From an uncultured Rothia sp. (GTDB lineage: Bacteria > Actinomycetota > Actinomycetes > Actinomycetales > Micrococcaceae): a DNA stretch of 64,000 nucleotides. The DNA lies in the NCBI RefSeq assembly GCF_916715725.1, contig NZ_CAKAPD010000008.1, positions 37,553 to 101,552 of the forward strand. Direction: 5' to 3'. This document shows, piece by piece, positions 15,427-24,821 of this stretch. A model generated the notes under the pieces. It was given only the letters and a program-made list of their open reading frames with translations. It was not told the origin of the DNA and made no database searches. Made by a program: the position numbers and the translations under genes. Each line of letters opens with the position of its first letter. Within the stretch, counting starts at the first letter, position 1.

Positions 15427-16827
15427 CTACTTCTTAGCGCTAAACACTCGCGTCCACGCCCAGCGGGTCAGCACCGCCGTGCCCACCGCAACCGCCATCG
15501 GCAGCCACGCACTCGCACCCTGACCCGTAAACCCAATCAGCAGAGTCAACGCAGACAACGGCGCATTCATCGACACACCCAGAAACGCCGCCGTACCCGT
15601 CAACGCCGCAGCATACAACACCATCGACGTGCCACCCGGCACCCCGTCCAAACCCGGGAATGCCCACAGCACCAGCGCCGCCACACAAAACGCAGCCGCC
15701 GCACCCAACGCCAAACCCGGCGTCAACGTACCGCCATAAGAACCGAAACGCAGACTCAACACCACCACGGCAGCCTTCGCAACAGCCAACGCCAACACAT
15801 ACACTGCCGCCGATGCGGTCAAACCGCCCGCCGCCGCATCCAGCGACACATTAAACGTGTGCTGAGTCAGCAGACGACCATTACCCAGAATCTCTGGAAG
15901 CCACAGCGAAACCACCGCGACCAGCGCAAACGCTACAGGAATACGCCACAGAAGAGAACGATCCTTCGCCTTCAACTTCTCCGCACGCTGCGACAACGCC
16001 CTAAAACCCAACGCCAACGGAGTCAACACCACACCCGTCAGCGCCGCCACTGTCAGCGTCGTCGCATCCAACGGAAGCTGCGGCACCGGGTACGTCGGCT
16101 CATTGACGATCACCAGATTCGCCGTGACCGTCGCCGTCCACACCGTCACCGCACCCACATATAGCGACCGCAGGCTCAAACCAACAGCCATCGCCTCCAC
16201 AAGGTACACCACGCCACCAATCGGCACCTGATACACCGCCGCCAAACCGGATGCCGCACCCGCCGCCACCAGCAGACTACGCTCACGAACACCCAACAGT
16301 GCGGCACCGTCAGCGCCCACAAAACCAAGACGCTCCAGCAGATTCGAGGTGCGGCCAGCCGCCAAAGCACCCAGCTCACGAGGCGCGACCTCCTTACCCA
16401 CAGGAGAGCCCGCACCCACCGCAACAATCTGAATCAGCGAATGCGAAATCTGCCGCCACAGCGACGGGGTACGGTCCTCCTCGGTAGCACCGGCAATCTG
16501 CGACTTCACGCCGACCACACGCCGCCCACCGGACTGCAGGTAGTACCACACCAGCGCCACAAACGGGCCCAGCGCCGCCAAAACCAGGGCACGACGCGCC
16601 GGGTCAGCGCCGTCAGTAACCATCGGGTGATGCACCTCAGAATGGCCGAAGGTCAGCTCCTGCATAAAGTCCAGCACATAGTGCAGCACAATTGCGGCGG
16701 CGCCACTCAACACGCCCGTGATCAGAGCGGCAAGGGTCAGAGCGATAACGAGGCGAGGTGAAAAAGAGCGCGGGAAAAAGGCGCGCAGGGCAGTAGCCGT
16801 CATGGGCTGAGAAGTATGAGAAGACAT
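15427..16827 (-). CDS. ClC-family chloride channel / H+-Cl- antiporter
   Basis: The 466-residue polytopic protein fits the ClC family. It has the central motif GAGSPVGKEVAPRELGAL (the usual G-K/R-E-G-P region, gating glutamate kept) and the later GGTLTPGLALGAAAAF (the GxFxP filter region, here GTLTP). Two hydrophobic repeats of about nine helices each are apparent. The first filter motif (GSGIP) is not recognisable, so ion selectivity is uncertain. The start is taken at ATG 16827 (MSSHTSQP); the open frame continues upstream but has no ribosome-binding site. The 390 bases to proC hold no supported gene. Confidence 0.82.
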   Translation of the reverse strand: MSSHTSQPMTATALRAFFPRSFSPRLVIALTLAALITGVLSGAAAIVLHYVLDFMQELTFGHSEVHHPMVTDGADPARRALVLAALGPFVALVWYYLQSGGRRVVGVKSQIAGATEEDRTPSLWRQISHSLIQIVAVGAGSPVGKEVAPRELGALAAGRTSNLLERLGFVGADGAALLGVRERSLLVAAGAASGLAAVYQVPIGGVVYLVEAMAVGLSLRSLYVGAVTVWTATVTANLVIVNEPTYPVPQLPLDATTLTVAALTGVVLTPLALGFRALSQRAEKLKAKDRSLLWRIPVAFALVAVVSLWLPEILGNGRLLTQHTFNVSLDAAAGGLTASAAVYVLALAVAKAAVVVLSLRFGSYGGTLTPGLALGAAAAFCVAALVLWAFPGLDGVPGGTSMVLYAAALTGTAAFLGVSMNAPLSALTLLIGFTGQGASAWLPMAVAVGTAVLTRWAWTRVFSAKK

Positions 16828-17217
16828 GAAGTATTTGGTTGTCGTGTGTTGGTGTGCTTCAACAGGGCACTCCAAAGGGGCGCTGGGTGAAGCTGCTTTC
16901 ATTCTACGCCCGCGCTTTTTACGCCTCATGGGCGGGCCACGAGGTGAGAAGCTGGGGTGGCACATGGGGCCGGTGTATGGGGGGGAACTGGCGTCGGTAT
17001 ATGAGGGGGCGGGGTAGTGCGCAGGCGCGGAGCCTGAAGCCGCTGCCCAGAAAACGCGGAAGAAACACGAGCCAGGTCATATGCCCGTAGCCGCACCCGC
17101 TATGCTGGAAGGGTACGCCTCCACGCGCCCGCCGCGCACCGAACAGTAGCCCCCGGAACACACCGGCGGCACGCCTGCCGGCACCCGGCGCAGGCACCCC
17201 ATTAGGAAGGATCAACG

Positions 17218-18063
17218 ATGACCGCAACTATTGCTTTTCTCGGCACCGGCTCCATGAACGGCTCCATCGCCGCAGGTCTGCTCGCTGCAGGCCACGACCC
17301 CGCTCACATCCGCGCCACCGTGCGTAGCGAAGAATCTCGCGCCGCCCTCGCCCAGCGCCTCGGCGACAAGGTCGAAATCATCACCACCGGCGGCGAAGCT
17401 GACGGTAACCACAAAGCAACCGCCCACGCGGACGTTGTGCTGCTCGGCGTGAAGCCCTACGGCATTGTCGAGCTCGCCCGTGATATCGCACCCGCCCTTG
17501 CCCCGAACGCTGTTGTGGTGTCCGTTGCTGCTGGCGTGACCCTCGAAACCCTCGCCGAGTGCCTTCCCGCAGGTCAGCCCATTGTTCGCTGCATGCCGAA
17601 CACCCCCTCCTCCGTGGGCAAGGGCGTGCTCGCCATCTCCACCACCGACACCGTGAAGGACGAGCAGAAGAAGCTCGTCGAAGAGGTCCTGGGCACCGTC
17701 GGCTTGGTCGTTGAAGTACGCGAAGACCAGATGGATGCGGTCACCGCCGTCTCCGGTTCCGGCCCGGCATACGCGTTCCTGCTTGCGGAGGCGATGGCAA
17801 CCGCCGGTGAGAAGCTCGGCCTGGACGCAGACACCGCCCTCAAGCTTGCCAGCGCAACCGTTGCCGGTGCGGGCTTCTTGCTCGACACCAACCCGGATGC
17901 GCCCGCCCTGCGCCGCGCCGTGACCAGCCCGAACGGCACCACCGAGCGTGCACTGAACACCTTCGTGGACGGTGGCCTCTTCCAGCTGACCGAGGACGCG
18001 ATGCGCGCCTGTGCGGCACGTTCTGCAGAAATGAGCCAGCTGTACACCGCTGACGAGGACTAA
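17218..18063 (+). CDS. proC: Pyrroline-5-carboxylate reductase
   Basis: The 281-residue enzyme carries out the last step of proline synthesis, reducing pyrroline-5-carboxylate with NAD(P)H. The N-terminal Rossmann motif is IAFLGTGSMNGSIAAG. The family segments VRCMPNTPSSVGKG and AVSGSGPAYAFLLAEAM, and the C-terminal dimerisation helices (TSPNGTTERAL), are all present. Length is normal. GAAGGATC gives a good ribosome-binding site before ATG 17218. The gene stands alone, with a strong terminator after it. Confidence 0.97.
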   Translation: MTATIAFLGTGSMNGSIAAGLLAAGHDPAHIRATVRSEESRAALAQRLGDKVEIITTGGEADGNHKATAHADVVLLGVKPYGIVELARDIAPALAPNAVVVSVAAGVTLETLAECLPAGQPIVRCMPNTPSSVGKGVLAISTTDTVKDEQKKLVEEVLGTVGLVVEVREDQMDAVTAVSGSGPAYAFLLAEAMATAGEKLGLDADTALKLASATVAGAGFLLDTNPDAPALRRAVTSPNGTTERALNTFVDGGLFQLTEDAMRACAARSAEMSQLYTADED

Positions 18064-18103
18064 TACCGTCTGGTAGCATCCCCCTGACTAGCTGAAACTA
18101 CAG

Positions 18104-18145
18104 AAAAACAGCCTCCTCCCGGCAGAACGGGAAGAGGCTGTTTTT
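18104..18145. terminator. Bidirectional terminator between proC and trkA
   Basis: AACAGCCTCCTCCCG pairs with CGGGAAGAGGCTGTT. An A-run precedes and a T-run follows, so it can serve both convergent genes. Confidence 0.9.
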
Positions 18146-18218
18146 CTATGTCTATTTGCGGGCTCCTCAAAACCAGCAGAGCTGGGGAAGATAACCGCCG
18201 CAGCAAGGAAAACTGCGC

Positions 18219-18881
18219 TTAGGGCCGCGCCGCGAAACGCTCAATCAGGTCCACCTGACCGGACACGATCAGAATGTCACGCGAGTGAATGCGGGTGGTC
18301 GCATCCGCGTAGGTGAAGTCCTCACCGGGGGACTTAATACCGACCACGGACACGCCGTACTTGGAGCGGATATCCGACTCAGCAAGGGTGAAGCCGTGGG
18401 TTTCCTTCGGCGGGCGCATCTTCGCAATCGCGAAGTCGTCATCAAACTCAATGTAGTCCAGCAGTCGACCCGAGACGAGGTGCGCGGCGCGGCGGCCGGC
18501 ATCCGCCTCCGGGTAGACCACGTGGTGCGCGCCAATACGCTCCAGAATCTTGCCGTGCGCGGGGGTAATAGCCTTCGCCCAAATACGCTCCACACCAATG
18601 TCCACGAGGTTCGCGGTAATCAGCACGGATGCCTCCACCGAGGTGCCCACACCCACCACGGCGGAACCGAAATCGTCCGCACCCAACTGGTGCAGGGTGT
18701 CGATATCGGTCGCGTCAGCGGAGACCACGTGCGTCAGCACACCGGACCACTTCTGCACAAGCTCGGGGTCCTTCTCAATAGCAAGGACCTCTTTGTTCTG
18801 CAGGCGCAGCTGGGCCGCCACCGCGGAGCCGAAGCGTCCCAGACCAATCACGAGGACGGGGGCATTATGTGCACTAGCCAA
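18219..18881 (-). CDS. trkA: TrkA/KtrA-type potassium uptake regulatory subunit
   Basis: The 220-residue cytosolic protein has one RCK-N Rossmann domain (VLVIGLGRFGSAVAAQL, then IEKDPELV, then SADATD) and one RCK-C domain, the KtrA arrangement. Its ring gates the membrane subunit in response to nucleotides. The start is TTG at 18881, overlapping the end of the trkH gene (stop at 18874), with GAAAGG upstream. Overlap and order show co-transcription with the ion-conducting subunit. Confidence 0.93.
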   Translation of the reverse strand: MASAHNAPVLVIGLGRFGSAVAAQLRLQNKEVLAIEKDPELVQKWSGVLTHVVSADATDIDTLHQLGADDFGSAVVGVGTSVEASVLITANLVDIGVERIWAKAITPAHGKILERIGAHHVVYPEADAGRRAAHLVSGRLLDYIEFDDDFAIAKMRPPKETHGFTLAESDIRSKYGVSVVGIKSPGEDFTYADATTRIHSRDILIVSGQVDLIERFAARP

Positions 18882-20499
18882 TGGTGGGCCTTTCTTCGGG
18901 GAACTTGTAGAGGCGGCGGCGTGAACGCAGCGCCAGGCCGGTCGCGGCGGTTGTGGTGCCTACACGGCCAATGAGCATCAGGCCGCTGAGCACGTAGATA
19001 CCCGCCGGCGGCAGGCTGGAGGAGAGACCATTCGAGAGGCCGCAGGTCGCGAAGGCGGAGATGACCTCGAAAATGACTTCCTTGAGGTCCGCGCCGCTAA
19101 TAATCAGAATCGACGCGGCGCCGACACCTACCACGGTAGCACCCATAACAATCACGGAGATAGCAATACGCAGGGAGGACTCGGGGATGGTGCGGTTGAA
19201 CGCGACAACCTTCTGATCGCCTCGCGCCTCAGCAAGGATAGACAGGGCAATCACGGCGATGGTCGTGACCTTCACGCCACCCGCGGTCGAGCCGGAGCCA
19301 CCGCCAATGAACATGAGCATGTCCGTCAGGAGCGTGGAGACGGGGGTAATGCTGCTCATGTCGACCAGATTGAAGCCGCCCGAACGCATCATTACAGAAG
19401 CAAAAATGGCGTTCAGAACCTTGTCGCCTGCGGAGTAGTCGCCGATGGTGGCGGGGTTGTTCCATTCGAAGAGACCCCAGAAGAACGCGCCAAAAGCAAA
19501 GAAAAACAGGGTCGTCACGGTGGTCAGCTTCGCGGTGAGCGACCAGTGGCGGGGGCGGAAAGGATGATGCTGAATCGCAATGAAAACAGGGAAACCGAGC
19601 GAGCCCAAGAACACGGCAATGCAGATGGGCACGAGCAGGAAAAGGTCATGACCGTAAGGCACGATGCCGTCGGAATGCGGGGTGAAGCCTGCATTGTTGA
19701 AGGCTGAGATGGAGTAGAAAATGCTGTGCCAGATTGCCTGGAACGGGTCTTCGCCGAGGGTCAGGAAACGAGGAATCAGCACAAGCGCAATGATTGCCTC
19801 GATGGAGAATGAAGCATAAGAGACGCTCTTGATGATGCCACCGACCTCGCCAAGACGGCTGATGTTCAGGTCTTCCTGTGCGATGAGCTTGGTGCGCAGA
19901 CCCATCTTACGGCCGATAGCCAGCGCCAGCAGGGAGGTAATGGTCAGAGTACCTAAACCACCGACCTGACAAGCCACAAGAATCATTGCCTGACCGAAGG
20001 TGGACCACTGCTCGGCGGTGGAGACGGTAGTCAGGCCGGTCACGGTCACCGCGCTGGTAGAGGTAAAAAATGCGTGGTGGAAAGGCGCGGGCTGCCCATC
20101 ATTGGAGGAGATGGGCAGTAGCAAGGTGAGCGTAAAGAAGATGATGACCAGCAGAAACGCAGTGATTGCGGTGCGCGAAGGCGAGGCAAGAACGGTCACG
20201 TCAATAAAGTCACGGAACCGTTCGAGGGTCTGCAGATTGAACCCCATGGGGGCGCGCTTACGCTGAACCTCGGAGGTTTCGCTCACGTGGTCGCGTAGGG
20301 CGAGCAGACGATCGAGGTCAATACCGGGCACGCTCGTGAGGATGCTAAGGTTTTCGGCCTCGAGGCGGTCGCGTCGGCTACGGTGAACCTGCTGCTTTTG
20401 AGGCACGGATGTGGTGCCGCTGAGGGTGTCCCAGCGGCGGTTGAGCTGGCCCTGGGGGTGGTGATGTCGGCGCCGGGTGCGGCGGAGTATGCGTCCCAT
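18874..20499 (-). CDS. trkH: TrkH/KtrB-type potassium transporter, membrane subunit
   Basis: The 541-residue protein has the four pore repeats of the SKT superfamily, each with a selectivity-loop glycine: STSAVTVTGL, SAFNNAGFT, MMRSGGFN and FATCGLSNG. An unusual N-terminal cytosolic extension of about 100 residues is rich in Arg, His and Gln. The start at ATG 20499 is supported by AAGGAGG about five bases upstream, so the extension is translated. It forms an operon with the RCK subunit by overlap. Confidence 0.93.
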   Translation of the reverse strand: MGRILRRTRRRHHHPQGQLNRRWDTLSGTTSVPQKQQVHRSRRDRLEAENLSILTSVPGIDLDRLLALRDHVSETSEVQRKRAPMGFNLQTLERFRDFIDVTVLASPSRTAITAFLLVIIFFTLTLLLPISSNDGQPAPFHHAFFTSTSAVTVTGLTTVSTAEQWSTFGQAMILVACQVGGLGTLTITSLLALAIGRKMGLRTKLIAQEDLNISRLGEVGGIIKSVSYASFSIEAIIALVLIPRFLTLGEDPFQAIWHSIFYSISAFNNAGFTPHSDGIVPYGHDLFLLVPICIAVFLGSLGFPVFIAIQHHPFRPRHWSLTAKLTTVTTLFFFAFGAFFWGLFEWNNPATIGDYSAGDKVLNAIFASVMMRSGGFNLVDMSSITPVSTLLTDMLMFIGGGSGSTAGGVKVTTIAVIALSILAEARGDQKVVAFNRTIPESSLRIAISVIVMGATVVGVGAASILIISGADLKEVIFEVISAFATCGLSNGLSSSLPPAGIYVLSGLMLIGRVGTTTAATGLALRSRRRLYKFPEERPTIG

Positions 20500-20878
20500 G
20501 CGCCTCCTTCAGTGGGTGTCTGGGTGTTGGTGTGTTGGGCGGCGGATATGCGCCTGTTTTGACGCCTTCTAGTGTATCGCGCCGGGTGCTTTGAAAGGGG
20601 GTAGTGTGTTGATAGCTGGACGCTCAATATGTGAGCTTGGCAAAGGCGTAGGGGCGGTTTTCTGTATGAGGCGCGGAAGAGTGTATATGCTCTTTATGGT
20701 ATATATACTGTGGTGGGTTGAAATATCAGCATATGCCCAAGAAGAGATACAGATATGTACCCTTACAATGTGACGGACACTTCATGCTTTTATCCCCTTC
20801 AATCCTGCATTTTGAGCTAGTACTCAGGCTTCTTTCAGAATTTTTGAAGGTAATTTCTGCATCACCCTCATTCTAAGC

Positions 20879-20905
20879 TTGAGGCGCCACTTTATATGTC
20901 ATAAT
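20879..20905 (+). promoter_or_regulatory. Promoter of the ArsR-like gene, leaderless
   Basis: A -35-like TTGAGG (20879-20884) and a -10-like CATAAT (20900-20905) place the transcript start at the ATG at 20912. No ribosome-binding site is visible. The rest of 20500-20911 is AT-rich and holds no supported gene; a 60-codon frame at 20591-20773 lacks support. Confidence 0.5.
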
Positions 20906-20911
20906 CGCTAT

Positions 20912-22153
20912 ATGCATTCTGATGTTTTTTCTGTCATCGCGGATCCGACTCGCCGCCGAATTGTGCGTATTCTCGCCGAGCAAACCCACACGGTGGGTGC
21001 AGTGGTCGAAAAGCTGGGCATGAGCCAGCCGACCATCTCAAAGCACCTGAAAGTACTTCGCGATGCAGACGTGGTCTCCGTGACCGTGGAGGGGCAACGT
21101 CGCCTCTACTCCCTGAACCCGGATGTATTCGCCACCGTGACCGAGTGGATTAACGAGACCGTTCAGATTGCACGTCAGTCCAGCGAAGCGCACGTGCCCG
21201 TGGCACTACCCGGTGGTGTGACTGCATCTGCCTCGGATAAGGCGACGGCTGAAAAGATAGCAGCTGAGAATGCAGTCGAGAAGGCTGGGCAGAAGCCGGT
21301 CGAGAAGACCTCTGAAAAGAGCGCAACCGCTGAAAAGACCGAGGCGACCGACTCTGAGGCTCTTACCGTTGATGCTCTTACCATTGAGGCTCCCTCCGCT
21401 GAGGAAATCGAGCAGGCACGCATTCAGCGTGCCCGCGCCCAGTACCTGACCCCGAGTGCACGCATTTACTCGCGCCCGGCGGAGCATGCTGCTGAAAGCG
21501 CCGCCTCCGAATCGACTATTGAGAAGACCGCTGCTGAGCCCACCTCGCAGGAAGAGACAGTGGATAGCACCCCGATGCGCCCCTTCACTCCCGCATCGTA
21601 CGGTTACGATGCTGGGGTAACCCCCGCGGCGTCGGCAACCCCCGTTCAGCCCGCTACCCCGGCGGCATCCGCTGAGGTGAAGCCCGCTGAGACCAACAAG
21701 ACCACTGAGGCGAAGCCTGTCGTAGAGGATAAGCCGGTGGTAATCGCTCAGCCTGCCGCTACTGTGTCTTACGGTATTGACCCGGCTGCGGTTGTGGGCG
21801 GTTCGATTCAGCCTATTGCTGTGACCCCCGAAGCTCCTGCTGCCGAGGAGCCCGCGGTGGCTGAGAAGACTGTCAACGAACAGCCTGCAGAAAAGGCTGA
21901 GGAGAAGCCCTCGGTTGAAGAAACCGTAGTTGCTGAGAAGCCAGCAGTTGAAGAATCTGCACCTGAGAAGGACGCGGCAGAAGAGTCTGACAAGGCTGAA
22001 AGCAAGTCTGAGCCCTCCTCTGAAGAGGCTGAGTATCAGACCATGCCCGCCTACGATTCGGTGTACCGCCCCAGCACTGAGACGACCAGCACCGAGGCGA
22101 AGGACACTCATCGCGGTGGTCTCTTCGGCTTCCTGCGTGGCCGCCGCCGCTAA
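20912..22153 (+). CDS. ArsR-type HTH protein with long disordered acidic tail
   Basis: Residues 1-85 of the 413-residue protein form an ArsR-family winged helix (FSVIADPTRRRIVRIL, MSQPTISKHLKVLRDADVVSV, GQRRLYSLNP). No metal-binding cysteines are visible. The remaining ~320 residues are low-complexity (Ala, Glu, Pro, Lys, Val; repeated EKP, EKTA and VEE units) and should be disordered. The last residues, GGLFGFLRGRRR, form a short hydrophobic and basic motif. ArsR proteins usually have about 100 residues, so the tail is exceptional. The ATG at 20912 is chosen because a -10 lies seven bases upstream. The next gene has the same design. Confidence 0.8.
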   Translation: MHSDVFSVIADPTRRRIVRILAEQTHTVGAVVEKLGMSQPTISKHLKVLRDADVVSVTVEGQRRLYSLNPDVFATVTEWINETVQIARQSSEAHVPVALPGGVTASASDKATAEKIAAENAVEKAGQKPVEKTSEKSATAEKTEATDSEALTVDALTIEAPSAEEIEQARIQRARAQYLTPSARIYSRPAEHAAESAASESTIEKTAAEPTSQEETVDSTPMRPFTPASYGYDAGVTPAASATPVQPATPAASAEVKPAETNKTTEAKPVVEDKPVVIAQPAATVSYGIDPAAVVGGSIQPIAVTPEAPAAEEPAVAEKTVNEQPAEKAEEKPSVEETVVAEKPAVEESAPEKDAAEESDKAESKSEPSSEEAEYQTMPAYDSVYRPSTETTSTEAKDTHRGGLFGFLRGRRR

Positions 22154-22246
22154 GGCGCGCCCTGACGCCGTTCAACCTCCGGCATAACTCATCGATAAAG
22201 CACACACACTCTCACTCACCTTTATCTAACCGAAAGACGCATTCAC

Positions 22247-24301
22247 GTGGCTATTCATCGTAAAATTCTGCGCTGGCTCGAGAACGAACTGTTCGAGGGC
22301 AATATTCAGCTGGGTCAGGACCTGCCCAGCGATAGCGAGATTGCACGCGCTATTGGTGTGGGTCGTTCCCGCACTCGCGAGGCTCTGCGCACCCTGGAAG
22401 ATATGGATCTGGTGCAGCTGTACAACGGTCGCGGCAAGGAAATGCTGGTACACCTGAGTGATGAGCCTGCCGCTGCCGCGAGTGCCGCTCTGCGCCTGCA
22501 CATGTCCAGTTCGCGTTACCCGACTCGTGACCTGGTGCAGACCCGTATTCTGCTGGAAAGCTGGGCGATTGCGCGTATTGACCCGAAGACCGTCTCCTTC
22601 GCGGAGATGGACGAGGTTCTGGAGCAGATGGAAGACTTCGACCTGTCGATTCGTGACTTCCTGGAGCTTCTGTTGACGTTCCACCACCAGGTGATGCGTT
22701 GCGGTGGTAATGAGTTGCTGGTGGGTCTGCTCGCGTCGGTGCGTCAGCCGAGTTTTGAGTCGATGCTGTCTCTGGTGGGTCGTATGCCGCTGTGGAGTAG
22801 CGCTGTTGAGCGTCTGCGTGCTGAGAGCCGCGCTATTGCGGAGGCTCTGAAGGCTGGCGACGCTGCGACTGCGCGTGCCATGGTGATTGGTCAGCTGCGC
22901 GGCATGTATTCCGATGCCGGTATTGATCTGGAGCAGGAGGCGACCTCGGCGAATGGCCTGCCGGGCGAGCCGATTGCGTCTGAGTTCGCGCCGGTTGATG
23001 TGGATGAGTTCGCCGCTGATGACTTTGACGATTTGATGCAGGATGACCCGTCCTTCGCTGATGCGGAGGCTCTGCCCGCCGCAGATGCACCCGTTGCGGC
23101 ACCCGATTCTGTGGAGCCTGCGGTTGAGCCTGTTCAGGCTTCTGCTCCGTCTTCTGTCGTGGAGTACACGGTACCTGAGGGCCATATCGTCTACATTGAG
23201 GAGACCGTTTCTGAGGCTCCTGCGGAGCATGTTGATGAGCCTGCCGAGGCTCCTTCCGCTTCTGATGCTTCTGACAAGGCAGAACACGCCGTTCCCGCCC
23301 CCTCTCAGACCGCGCTGTCTCAGCCCGTACCTGTTGCGGCTTCCGCAGCTCCCGCGCAGCCTGCCGCTCATTCGGTGAGCGCGGATGTGCCGCTGAGCTT
23401 CGGCACCCCGCGCGGCTTCAGCCCGTCTGCTCAGGCTACCCCGGCTGCTTCTGCTGCTCCGGTATCTGGCGCCCAGACCCTCAATTCGCAGACTCCCAGC
23501 GGTCAGCTACCGAGCGTCCATGCCGCCTACGCGCAGGAAGAGGCTGAGGGCCCCGCGAAGGTTCTGCGCGCCTCCACGGCGGCTCCGCGTCGTCGTAGCG
23601 GCCAGATTGTTTCCCCGGTGCGTGCGACCATCATTAAGCCTGTGGATCGTAGCAAGGTGCTGACTGCGCCTGCCCGTACCGCGCGTCCCGCGGCTGTTGT
23701 GACTGCCGCGGCTCCTGCGGAGTCTGAATCGGCTGAGAATGTTCTGCGTGCCCCTGCGCGCCAGGAGGCGCCCGCCGTTCAGCCTGCTGAGCCTACCCGC
23801 CTTGAGGCGGCAGCGACCATTCACGATACTTACGAGAAGCTTCCGCATGAGGAGCCGGTGCAGGAGCGCGGCGGCATCTTCTCGAAGATGAAGCGTTTCT
23901 TTGGCGTGGATGTGTACGAACCTGAGCATGACGAAGCGCAGGAGAGTGCCGAGAAGGAGCAGGTCCTGAAGGCTGAAACGAAGCCCGAGTCCCAGCCCGT
24001 CATTGATGAGGAGGCGCTGGCTCGTGCCGAGGCTGAGCGTGCTGAGCGTTTGAAGGCGTTGCATGCGGCGGCTGAAGAAGAGGCGGCTGAGGAAAGCGCC
24101 GCTGAAGAGGTTTCGGTAGAAGAGCCGCTTGAAGAACCCGCTGAGGCTTCTAATCCCGCCCAGGAATCGGCTGCGGAATCGGTAGAGGTCGCCTCCTCGG
24201 CTGAGGAGAGCACTCCTGATGCTGCTGTAGCTTCTTCCGGTTCGGTGCTGTCTCATGGCCGTGCTAAGGGCTCGAAGAAGTCGAAGAAGAAGCGCCGTTA
24301 G
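22247..24301 (+). CDS. GntR/FadR-type HTH protein with long disordered tail
   Basis: The 684-residue protein begins with a GntR winged helix (DLPSDSEIARAIGVGRSRTREALRTLEDMDLVQLYNGRG). An all-helical FCD-like ligand domain follows to about residue 225 (LVQTRILLESWAIARI, FHHQVMRCGGNELL, ALKAGDAATARAMV). About 450 residues rich in Ala, Pro, Glu, Ser and Val come after that. Within the tail is an island, GGIFSKMKRFFGVDVYEPEHD, near residue 545, and the protein ends in a lysine/arginine cluster (SKKSKKKRR). FadR-type proteins normally stop near residue 240. GTG 22247 is the start. It lies 93 bases after the preceding HTH gene. Confidence 0.82.
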   Translation: MAIHRKILRWLENELFEGNIQLGQDLPSDSEIARAIGVGRSRTREALRTLEDMDLVQLYNGRGKEMLVHLSDEPAAAASAALRLHMSSSRYPTRDLVQTRILLESWAIARIDPKTVSFAEMDEVLEQMEDFDLSIRDFLELLLTFHHQVMRCGGNELLVGLLASVRQPSFESMLSLVGRMPLWSSAVERLRAESRAIAEALKAGDAATARAMVIGQLRGMYSDAGIDLEQEATSANGLPGEPIASEFAPVDVDEFAADDFDDLMQDDPSFADAEALPAADAPVAAPDSVEPAVEPVQASAPSSVVEYTVPEGHIVYIEETVSEAPAEHVDEPAEAPSASDASDKAEHAVPAPSQTALSQPVPVAASAAPAQPAAHSVSADVPLSFGTPRGFSPSAQATPAASAAPVSGAQTLNSQTPSGQLPSVHAAYAQEEAEGPAKVLRASTAAPRRRSGQIVSPVRATIIKPVDRSKVLTAPARTARPAAVVTAAAPAESESAENVLRAPARQEAPAVQPAEPTRLEAAATIHDTYEKLPHEEPVQERGGIFSKMKRFFGVDVYEPEHDEAQESAEKEQVLKAETKPESQPVIDEEALARAEAERAERLKALHAAAEEEAAEESAAEEVSVEEPLEEPAEASNPAQESAAESVEVASSAEESTPDAAVASSGSVLSHGRAKGSKKSKKKRR

Positions 24302-24564
24302 GGCTACCGAATCCCCGTTTTCGCCCCGAGATATCCTCGATATCCCCGCAGGAAAAGCGGAAATTCAGGGAAAAACTCCTGAAAAGCCGCTCTCGAATGG
24401 TGAAAATGGGGGTAAACCTAGTACTCTAGGTAGGTAGCGCTCTAAAACGCAAGGGTATTTCTGTGCCTAAAATGCGTTTTGGATCGGTTATACCGGTATA
24501 AATATCCCCGGGTAGCTACCGAGTCGAATGGCTCGGCCGGGTACGAGTAAAGTGAGGAAATCCT

Positions 24565-24663
24565 ATGGGTTCCGTTATCAAGAAGCGCCGCAAGCGTATG
24601 TCCAAGAAGAAGCACCGCAAGCTGCTTCGTAAGACCCGCCACCAGCGCCGCAACAAGAAGTAA
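24565..24663 (+). CDS. Small ribosomal protein bS22-like (AURKAIP1/COX24 domain)
   Basis: The 32-residue, extremely basic peptide starts MGSVIKKRRKRMSKKKHRK and ends RNKK. This matches the AURKAIP1/COX24-type small-subunit protein found in actinobacterial ribosomes and called bS22 in Mycobacterium smegmatis. GAGGAAATCCT supplies the ribosome-binding site. A strong terminator follows within 15 bases. It has its own upstream region (24302-24564) that includes a CCTAG/CTAGG inverted repeat at 24417-24430. Its size puts it below most gene-calling cutoffs. Confidence 0.9.
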   Translation: MGSVIKKRRKRMSKKKHRKLLRKTRHQRRNKK

Positions 24664-24677
24664 ATAGACTTCTTTCG

Positions 24678-24709
24678 CCCCGCCCTCCGTATGGAGAGGC
24701 GGGGTTTTT
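24678..24709 (+). terminator. Terminator after the bS22 gene
   Basis: CCCCGCCCTCC pairs with GGAGAGGCGGGG, followed by TTTTT. Confidence 0.92.
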
Positions 24710-24821
24710 GCGTTCCTACAGTTTTTGCGGGCCGGGTCTTGTACGCCGGGTTTTGTATTTGTAGAGGGTATGTGCGGGTCACCTGTTTGGGGTGCGGCGC
24801 GCTATCTGAGAGACTGGGATT

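Noticed and set aside
15427..16827. Calling the ClC protein inactive because the first filter motif is missing
   Set aside because: The gating glutamate region and GTLTP motif are kept, and variant filters occur in actinobacterial ClC proteins, so only selectivity is left open.
20591..20773. 60-codon frame between trkH and the ArsR-like gene
   Set aside because: No ribosome-binding site or family similarity, and the region looks regulatory.
22226..24256. Long minus-strand frames opposite the GntR-like gene
   Set aside because: Leu/Arg/Gly-rich antisense shadows of the low-complexity tail.
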